Shown here: positions 33,473-33,524 of the stretch, piece by piece
How the letters are laid out: each line of letters starts with the position of its first letter
How positions within the stretch are numbered: position 1 is the first letter of the stretch
Assembly (NCBI GenBank): GCA_030523555.1
Contig: JAUNIH010000014.1
Coordinates: forward strand, 1-33,524
Origin: Erysipelotrichaceae bacterium
Lineage (GTDB): Bacteria > Bacillota_I > Bacilli_A > Erysipelotrichales > Erysipelotrichaceae
DNA length: 33,524 nt
Reading direction: 5' to 3'
The notes under the pieces: model-generated
Database searches by the model: none
What the model was told of the DNA's origin: nothing
The model's input: the letters and a program-made list of their open reading frames with translations, nothing else
Made by a program: the position numbers and the translations under genes

Positions 33473-33524
33473 TCTAACACTCTACAATCGTGTGGTTAAT
33501 TAAGATACCTGAAAGTATCTTATT
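33473..33524. repeat. Right copy of a 52-bp terminal inverted repeat
   Basis: Perfect reverse complement of bases 1-52. It starts 16 bp after the pilin stop codon. The internal stem (TAAGATAC with GTATCTTA, within 33501-33522) could serve as the pilin terminator if a U tract follows beyond the end, which cannot be seen. Confidence 0.95.

Noticed and set aside
1-33524. Window as a transposon with 52-bp terminal inverted repeats
   Set aside because: The interior is core housekeeping genes with no transposase or integrase; an assembly break or inversion site fits better.

Overview
The window is an AT-rich stretch (by eye about 35-37% GC) of a low-GC Bacillota chromosome. The best guess is an Erysipelotrichia-like gut Firmicute. 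The guess rests on low GC, on Firmicutes-type neighbourhoods (glyS-dnaG-rpoD-trmK, lepA-hemW near rpsT, truB-ribF), on a PPi-type phosphofructokinase and on a yybP-ykoY (Mn2+) riboswitch. The genus cannot be named from the sequence alone. Coding density is very high: 28 protein genes, many overlapping by 1-50 nt, and no gene-free gap above 300 bases. No tRNA, rRNA, CRISPR array, phage or insertion sequence was seen.

Layout. (1) 53-3261, minus strand: truB-ribF-rsmF-asp23-like operon ending in a clean terminator. (2) 3293-6071: ttcA-like gene (+) converging with rnr (-); their 3' ends overlap inside one bidirectional terminator hairpin. (3) 6126-9014: P2-type cation ATPase behind a complete Mn2+ riboswitch, divergent from a radical SAM/SPASM gene (9062-9889). 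(4) 9840-16244, minus: tetR, ABC ATPase, FtsX-type permease with a coiled coil, FAD-dependent dehydrogenase and a SPOUT-like gene, all touching or overlapping. (5) 16312-16720: rpsO with its own promoter, leader and terminator. (6) 16733-20551, minus: fmt-lepA-hemW. (7) 20576-20931: rpsT (+) with promoter and terminator. (8) 20941-30847, minus: PPi-phosphofructokinase, a terminator, histidine phosphatase, glyS, dnaG, rpoD, trmK and glycogen phosphorylase. (9) 30926-32538, minus: PPOX/Nim-like gene and an RlmCD/RumA-type methyltransferase. (10) 32620-33456 (+): a type IV pilin-like gene.

Most genes are housekeeping: tRNA/rRNA modification, translation (S15, S20, EF4, GlyRS, formylation), replication and transcription (DnaG, sigma-70), RNA decay (RNase R), glycogen/PPi-glycolysis and Mn2+/Ca2+ homeostasis.

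Five things stand out. The two ends of the window are a perfect 52-bp inverted repeat, the right copy lying just after a pilin gene. That pilin carries two C-terminal repeats resembling CBM5/12 chitin-binding modules. The P-type ATPase leader can be read as a four-strand Mn2+ ON switch. Several genes (truB, ttcA, rnr, the radical SAM gene, fmt, perhaps the Nim-like gene) have a -10 hexamer only 6-10 nt before the start codon and no Shine-Dalgarno, which suggests leaderless mRNAs. RibF appears to have lost its riboflavin-kinase domain. All functional statements are from reading the sequence; no searches were run.
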